Source: Symsagittifera roscoffensis
Taxonomy: Eukaryota > Xenacoelomorpha > Acoela > Convolutidae
DNA: 32,258 bases
Reading direction: 5' to 3'
Assembly: GCF_963678635.1 (NCBI RefSeq)
Contig: NW_026971369.1
Coordinates: 1-32,258, forward strand
In this document: piece by piece, positions 29,433-32,258 of the stretch
Position numbering within the stretch: the stretch's first letter is position 1
How the letters are laid out: the number at the start of each line of letters is the position of its first letter
The notes under the pieces: generated by a model
What the model was told of the DNA's origin: nothing
Databases searched by the model: none
Seen by the model: the letters and a program-made list of their open reading frames with translations, nothing else
Position numbers and translations under genes: made by a program

Positions 29433-30230
29433 CTTTGCCACATAGATCTGCCCCACTAGATCTTCATCACATGTTATTATTGTTTTCATGTAGATGTTTT
29501 TCCCACCTATATTCAACATCACCTCATGCGGACCATAAGCTTCTGTATATCTGTTGTCCACACGGACCGACTTGCTGCCACCTCTCGTGAGTAGCGCCCT
29601 CAAGGCTCTAGAAGTCGTCTGTGGGCTTATCGCACTCAAGTAATCTGCGTATACGTCGATGTGCATTATTGTCTGGTCGCTGGGTTCGCTTAAGTTCCTT
29701 GTCATCTCATGGCCACCTACAGTGATTATCGACATTATCCTGGCTCCGATTTTCGTTATGCCAAATGGCTTTCCCGTCACCATTTTCAGAGTGTTGCAAT
29801 TTCCACTCTTTATCGACCCTGCTACAGCTTTTGGCACTGGCACCGAGCAACTTAACGTATCATTCAATCTCTGTCTGTCGATCTCTTGCTTCAACCGTTG
29901 CTCTATTTCCTTCGTTGCTAGGTCCTGTTTCACCTTGTTAATCGCCTCTGACGCCGCTTTCTCATAATTTATCTCCAGGGCGTTCATGGCCGTGGCCTCT
30001 ATCGCACTATTAACTTGCGTTACAGCCTTCACTGTCTTCGTTGGCAGTTCCGTACTCGGTGCTTCTAAGTTTTTTGTTTCAAGCTCGGTTTGTCTATTTC
30101 TCTGATTCTGCACCGCCGCTAATGCCAATTTATGTTTGGGGTGACTCTGGTTCTTGACTGCCTCCCAAAAACAAAGGACGGTCCATCCTGAAGTGCCCCC
30201 CCCCCTGATTGGAGAGAAAGCATCTTGCAC
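29424..30230 (-). CDS. Gag-pol linker / pol N-terminal segment
   Basis: A 268-codon frame overlapping the end of the zinc-knuckle frame by about 100 bases. It is helical and Lys/Glu-rich in the middle (NKVKQDLATKEIEQRLKQEID). Its C-terminal half is beta-rich (GHEMTRNLSEPSDQTIMHIDV, VRVDNRYTEAYGPHEVMLNIGGKNIYMKTI), leading toward the protease. The overlap begins at an 11-base C run (G on the sense strand, about 30197-30207), so the change of frame may be programmed slippage, real decay or a homopolymer error. No separate domain is named. Confidence 0.55.
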   Translation of the reverse strand: MQDAFSPIRGGGTSGWTVLCFWEAVKNQSHPKHKLALAAVQNQRNRQTELETKNLEAPSTELPTKTVKAVTQVNSAIEATAMNALEINYEKAASEAINKVKQDLATKEIEQRLKQEIDRQRLNDTLSCSVPVPKAVAGSIKSGNCNTLKMVTGKPFGITKIGARIMSIITVGGHEMTRNLSEPSDQTIMHIDVYADYLSAISPQTTSRALRALLTRGGSKSVRVDNRYTEAYGPHEVMLNIGGKNIYMKTIITCDEDLVGQIYVAKKN

Positions 30231-30557
30231 CTATTTTGATGATTAAGCCACTATAGTACTCGTGTTCTTCCATCTGGCTCATATCTTCCTCATCTGGTGC
30301 ATATCCCAGACTCTTCATGCCATGCTTGTACGTAGTGCAATCCGCCACATGATGATCAGCTGACCCGCAGTTCGCGCATGATCTACGTTTGTCCATGTCA
30401 TCTCTAGGCTTGTACCATGACGACCTTTGTGGTTGGGATCCCCCTTGCATGTTCTTGTTATCCGAATATGTGTATTTCTTGGGCTTCATTAGCATGTACT
30501 CCCTTGACTTCTGTCTCATCTCATTGGAGTCGGTGCATTGTCTTTCGACAATGTATA
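30130..30557 (-). CDS. Nucleocapsid part of gag, CCHC zinc knuckle
   Basis: Open from just after a TAA at 30560-30558; the first reported start is at 30519. It contains CANCGSADHHVADC, a C-x2-C-x4-H-x4-C zinc knuckle (about 30340-30385), preceded by a basic stretch (QRSSWYKPRDDMDKRR). This is the RNA-binding nucleocapsid part of gag. The end after the G run (GGGHFRMDRPLFL) overlaps the next frame and may be a shadow. Confidence 0.8.
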
Positions 30558-31072
30558 TTATGTTGCTAACATTGTTCTCAAGTCATCACTTTTTACCCCA
30601 TCAATGAACTTTGAGGCGATGCTAAAGTTTCTTCTGTTCGTTGACTCTTCAGGATCACTTCTTCGTCTCAAGCTCTCGAGATCATCTTGGAACCGATCAA
30701 TCGATTCATCGTCCCTTTGCTTCTCTTTTCAAATCGCATCATCACTTGATGACCCTTCATGCCTGACCCGAATCGATTCAACAATATCTCGAAGATTTTA
30801 TCTGCAGTGTCATGTTCCTCTTCCTTCTTCGCAACCACGCACTTCAACGCCGTGCCTTCTAAGTTGCTGAGTATCGATGTGCATGCTTGTCTCTCATCGT
30901 TCATGTCTTGTTCCAAGTGTAATCTCATGACTTCTACCCAAGTATCAATGCATCCATCTGAATCATCCTTGAATTCTTTCGGTTTTTTGAAAGTTTTCCT
31001 GGATTTGTTACCTCCTCTGTCACTCGAGTCGGTGTTCCTCGTGGCGACGTCTCCTAGTGTCCTGTTCATCAT
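30558..31072 (-). pseudogene. Gag capsid-like core (frameshifted)
   Basis: The frame 31072-30668 has the retrotransposon gag pattern: KKPKEFKDDSDGCIDTWVEV, LSNLEGTALKCVV, and FEILLNRFGSG. A single-base shift near 30728 moves the reading into a second frame of ordinary composition that runs to the TAA at 30560-30558. The order fits the capsid core upstream of the zinc knuckle. It normally packages the element RNA into particles. Confidence 0.75.
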
Positions 31073-31112
31073 TTCTCAGGTGCTTGCCCACGTCATAGCA
31101 TCCGGTCCCACG

Positions 31113-31430
31113 TTATTGTGAGTCGTGGAATCTCCTGGACCACTCGTCGTATTTGCTGTTCCATTTTTCATAATTGCTTTGCCCCCCCCCCCCCGGTGCT
31201 GTGCTCGCCGCATCCCGGGGTAATGGTAATGGTGTTGATTGCAATTTGTTCCGTTGTGGTTCCACGAAGTCGTTGTGGTTGCCTTGCGTTCGATCCGCCG
31301 CTGGCCTGTCCTGTGACGTAGAGTTTCTCAAGATGGCGTCTAGTTTTGCCTGTGTTGCACATGAACTCTCAGCCTGGTCCCTACTCATTGTGTCCATTCT
31401 CGTTTCCAGACTCCCCAACTGGCTGTTCAC
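31113..31430 (-). CDS. Gag N-terminal segment, second part
   Basis: In the same frame as the 31476-32039 ORF, after in-frame stops TAG (31478-31476) and TAA (31440-31438). It begins with a short coiled coil (LGSLETRMDTMSRDQAE) and continues as a Pro/Gln-rich linker with a glycine run encoded by a 12-base homopolymer (about 31182-31194). No domain is named; the position suggests a gag linker. Confidence 0.5.
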   Translation of the reverse strand: MNSQLGSLETRMDTMSRDQAESSCATQAKLDAILRNSTSQDRPAADRTQGNHNDFVEPQRNKLQSTPLPLPRDAASTAPGGGGQSNYEKWNSKYDEWSRRFHDSQ

Positions 31431-31475
31431 TGCGTCTTACCGTTGCTTCATCTCTTGCATGTCTTTTTTGATGTT

Positions 31476-32039
31476 CTAGCCTCGCTCTCCATCAGTGGCA
31501 TCTACTTTGTCTGACATCTGCTGAAGCTTTTCCTCTGTCGCTTTCGCCAGATTGAAATAATTGTCCAGGTACTCGTGTTTGTTGTATCTTAATTCTTTCT
31601 TTATCACCTCTCTATCCTCCTCGCTGTGCTTTAGTCTCTTGTCGATCTGATCTAGCTTCGCCATCAGATCGCCCAGCTCAAGAGAAGTTGTTGTTTCATG
31701 GTCAGCTGTTGCCCTGTTGTTGGCTGCTGCTCCCTGTTTAACCTGGTCTTCGTCTTGGTTGGTCTCTGTCGTTTTTGTGGAAACTGTCCCAAATGTTTTG
31801 CCTTTCTCGGCTTTCGGTTCCTCCGTCACTATGTCTCTTGATTTCATCCCGACCATTATCGCCAACCTTTCAGTAAATGACGTTCTTTTTACTTGAGACT
31901 CGTCCTTTACCGTTTCTGGCGTGTTGCCTGTTGTGTCCTCCACAGTGTCTATCGGCGAGAACTCCATAGACTTTTGATTTGGTTCTTCTGCATTCGGTAT
32001 CGGTGTCGACTCCGTCGTCTTCTTCTCCACCTCATCCAC
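31476..32039 (-). CDS. Gag N-terminal segment, acidic with coiled coil
   Basis: A 187-codon frame from ATG 32039. The first half is acidic low-complexity (Glu/Thr/Pro-rich). The second half is a coiled coil (LMAKLDQIDKRLKHSEEDREV). The frame is open upstream of the ATG to a TAA near 32115. It continues after two in-frame stops into the 31113-31430 segment. It resembles the matrix-like N-terminal part of gag by position only. Confidence 0.55.
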   Translation of the reverse strand: MDEVEKKTTESTPIPNAEEPNQKSMEFSPIDTVEDTTGNTPETVKDESQVKRTSFTERLAIMVGMKSRDIVTEEPKAEKGKTFGTVSTKTTETNQDEDQVKQGAAANNRATADHETTTSLELGDLMAKLDQIDKRLKHSEEDREVIKKELRYNKHEYLDNYFNLAKATEEKLQQMSDKVDATDGERG

Positions 32040-32056
32040 ACTCTGGTCTGGTGTTT

Positions 32057-32191
32057 CTAGGTCAATCTCGTTTCCCTTCCGACTTGTTTCCCTTCCACGC
32101 CCTCTTTTGTCTTATTCTCTCTAGTACTACTTGTGTTGACCATGCTAACTGAAAAGTTCTTCATTGTTAATCTTGGGCCAACCGATTTCAT
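32057..32191 (-). CDS. Short leader ORF at the start of gag
   Basis: A 44-codon ORF from ATG 32191 to TAG 32057 (MKSVGPRLTMKNFSVSMVNT...) in another frame from the following gag segment, whose open frame it overlaps. It may be the real gag N-terminus separated by a frameshift, near a repeated GGAAGGGAAAC that could cause slippage. It may also be a leader peptide, or chance. The remaining bases to 32258 hold no recognisable primer-binding site or LTR edge. Confidence 0.3.
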   Translation of the reverse strand: MKSVGPRLTMKNFSVSMVNTSSTRENKTKEGVEGKQVGRETRLT

Positions 32192-32258
32192 TTTTTGTAG
32201 CGACGAGTTATATTTTGTCTTTGATTCTGTAGCTCTTTTTTCAGCTATCGGTACCCTG

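Larger units (their letters stand above)
12862..32258 (-). mobile_element. Giant Ty3/gypsy-type LTR retrotransposon, 5' end outside the window
   Basis: Read right to left on the minus strand, it has gag with a CCHC knuckle, retropepsin, reverse transcriptase, RNase H and integrase. This protease-RT-RNase H-integrase order is that of Ty3/gypsy elements. Integrase is followed by a pol tail, a macro-like domain and a very large extra coding region with an SGNH hydrolase domain. GC content and codon pattern differ sharply from the AT-rich left flank. At least 19 kb is visible, against roughly 5-9 kb for ordinary gypsy elements. The left limit (12862) is inferred from composition, a TG...CA-type edge and the element-wide CTTGAG motif. 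No second LTR is in view to confirm it. Many frameshifts and in-frame stops show that this copy is inactive or contains sequence errors. Confidence 0.85.

Noticed and set aside
32171-32191. TGGCCCAAG near the right edge as a primer-binding site
   Set aside because: It lies inside a possible leader ORF, no LTR edge precedes it, and no tRNA match can be claimed by eye.

Overview
The window looks like nematode DNA, most likely Caenorhabditis. Intergenic DNA is AT-rich, candidate introns end in TTTTCAG-type acceptors, and the coding parts match families known from worm genomes. No intact ordinary host gene was recognised.

Layout. Positions 1 to about 10.2 kb are AT-rich and almost gene-free. This stretch holds a 54-bp tandem repeat (182-315), a large tandem repeat with a 1.58-kb period (1855-5527, just over two copies), a short zinc-finger-like exon (463-725), and a few exon-like patches. 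From 12.6 down to 10.2 kb on the minus strand lies a badly decayed protein-primed family B DNA polymerase of the Polinton/Maverick type.

From about 12.9 kb to the right edge the minus strand is filled by one giant Ty3/gypsy-type LTR retrotransposon, read right to left. Its order is a leader ORF and gag (32.2-30.1 kb), a gag-pol linker, retropepsin (29.4-29.2), reverse transcriptase (29.2-27.5), RNase H (27.5-27.0), a roughly 400-residue spacer, integrase (25.8-24.85) and a pol tail (24.85-24.35). A macro-like domain follows (24.3-23.5), then an intron-like AT-rich gap (23.4-23.2). A third coding region of about 8.8 kb (23.0-14.2 kb) begins with a coiled-coil segment and an SGNH/GDSL-type hydrolase domain and ends with a cysteine-bearing segment and one hydrophobic helix. 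A purine tract and a probable 3' LTR or terminal region (about 14.1-12.9 kb) end the element. The 5' LTR is outside the window, so at least 19 kb of the element is visible.

The copy is broken by many single-base frameshifts and several in-frame stops, although stretches of 650, 713 and 1031 codons remain open. It is either a fairly young dead copy or a sequence with homopolymer errors. The points of most interest are the two enzyme-like domains placed where an env gene would be expected (macro and SGNH), the size of the third coding region, and a strong excess of the hexamer CTTGAG/CTCAAG on both strands throughout the element but not in the left flank.
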